Assembly (NCBI GenBank): GCA_039583875.1
Contig: CM077165.1
Span: forward strand, 72,838,757-72,902,756
Source of the DNA: Platanthera guangdongensis
Taxonomy: Eukaryota; Streptophyta; Magnoliopsida; Asparagales; Orchidaceae
Direction of reading: 5' to 3'
DNA length: 64,000 nucleotides
Shown here: piece after piece, positions 63,257 to 64,000 of the stretch
How the letters are laid out: every line of letters starts with the position of its first letter
How positions within the stretch are numbered: the stretch's first letter is position 1
Notes under the pieces: model-generated
Databases searched by the model: none
What the model saw: the letters and a program-made list of their open reading frames with translations, nothing else
Told to the model about the DNA's origin: nothing
Made by a program: the position numbers and the translations under genes

Positions 63257-64000
63257 TGAAAGATATTGTACTTAAACACTTAGAGGGGGGGGGGGTGAAT
63301 AGGTGACTTGAATCTTTTTAACTTTTTAGGCAGCAATCAGATAATATCACAGAATTCTAGCTACTTTATCACAGCATACATTCAGCAATCACAGAATTCC
63401 ACAGCACACAGTAGACACACAGTTTTATAGTGGTTCCCCAAAGTTGGGTACATGCACTTTCCCCCTTCGCCTATCTAGCAGTGTACTAGATTCGGCCAAA
63501 CTTCTCCACTATCTCAGAACCGCAAAACAGGTTCCTACACCTCAGGCCCAAGGCCCTAAAACTCAGCTTCTTCACAAAGCCTACACTCAGCCACCAAGGC
63601 CTACACTCAGCCACCAAGGCCTACACTCAGCCACAATAGGCCTACACTCAGAGATTCCAATCTCCTACACTCAGGCACTCAAGCCCTACACTCAGCCTTT
63701 ATAATTACAGGCTTACAAAGACTCAGATCCCTAAGGATCCTACAAGATAATATGAATACAATAATTGTAACTCAACAACTCAGAGAAAAGAGAGAAGAGT
63801 TGTGAGTTTCTTGATGAGTTCTTGGAAGAACTCAGCTGAAATCAATCTGACTTGGCTTTCTTCAAAGCTTCTTGAAAGTAGAACTCAATAAGATTGATCT
63901 CCTCTGCAGTTGATCCTTGATCTCTGCTACTTAAGATTCAGAATAAATCTGAACCCTTCTTCTCAGCCTGGTTCCAACGGCTGACTTCTTGGATGGAGCT
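63257..64000 (-). repeat. 5' LTR of E, truncated by the window end
   Basis: 744 bp matching 52431 onward with about 17 differences by eye, including a longer G run (G12) in the U5 hairpin. The array and TATA portions lie outside the window. Confidence 0.93.

Larger units (their letters stand above)
52431..64000 (-). mobile_element. Element E: SIRE-like Ty1/copia, runs off the window
   Basis: Minus strand. 3' LTR 52431-54299, internal region 54300-63256, 5' LTR from 63257 and truncated by the window end (expected to end near 65125). Gag and pol lie in one frame from 63151 to 57935, interrupted by only three TAA codons. The copia with the least damaged gag-pol in the window. Confidence 0.94.

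Overview
The window is repetitive nuclear DNA from a flowering plant, probably a eudicot. It is made almost entirely of LTR retrotransposons nested inside one another. I see no host gene, rRNA, tRNA or CRISPR array. The plant origin is inferred from element types (large Ty1/copia elements of SIRE/Maximus organisation, a Tekay-type chromovirus, an Athila-type Ty3/gypsy element), from initiator-Met and Asp tRNA primer sites, and from typical plant polypurine tracts. The species cannot be told.

Layout. G is the oldest element, a copia on the minus strand, and occupies 1-6285; its gag is cut by element A. A (chromovirus, minus strand) runs from 6286 to 37877. It is split by B (copia, minus, 8247-20423, inside A's 3' LTR, target duplication CAGGA) and by F (copia, minus, 23437-35508, inside A's reverse transcriptase). 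A's 5' LTR is cut at 37877 by D, of which only LTR sequence is seen (37878-38138 and 51040-52430). D's LTR is split by C (Athila-type, plus strand, 38139-51034, target duplication GTTTA) and ends where E begins (copia, minus, 52431 to beyond 64000). Only two differences were noticed between the two 1685-bp LTRs of C, so it is the youngest. B and E show roughly 2-3 percent LTR difference by eye, F more, and A roughly 10 percent over 127 bp.

How the parts work. Each copia element encodes gag, protease, integrase, reverse transcriptase and RNase H. After a spacer comes a third gene (ORF3), which shares a domain between elements. C has gag-pol, integrase in a shifted frame, and its own ORF3. Most reading frames are broken by stops or single-base shifts. 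C ORF3 is open throughout, and E gag-pol is nearly open.

The most unusual feature is a recurrent regulatory design. Dense arrays of CpG-containing palindromes lie in the LTR upstream of the TATA box, and again in the spacer just before ORF3, next to a second TATA box. Each family uses its own motif: ACTCGAGT in G, GTGTCGACAC in E, TCGTCGA...TCGACGA in B and F, TCACGGGCGTGA in C. Within a family the LTR and internal arrays match. In B and F a third array lies inside gag. In C the palindromes have outer arms that change together. ORF3 of B is basic and RG-rich and does not look like an envelope. I propose, as inference, that ORF3 plus its family-specific palindromes form a self-recognition or anti-silencing module shared by two retrotransposon superfamilies.
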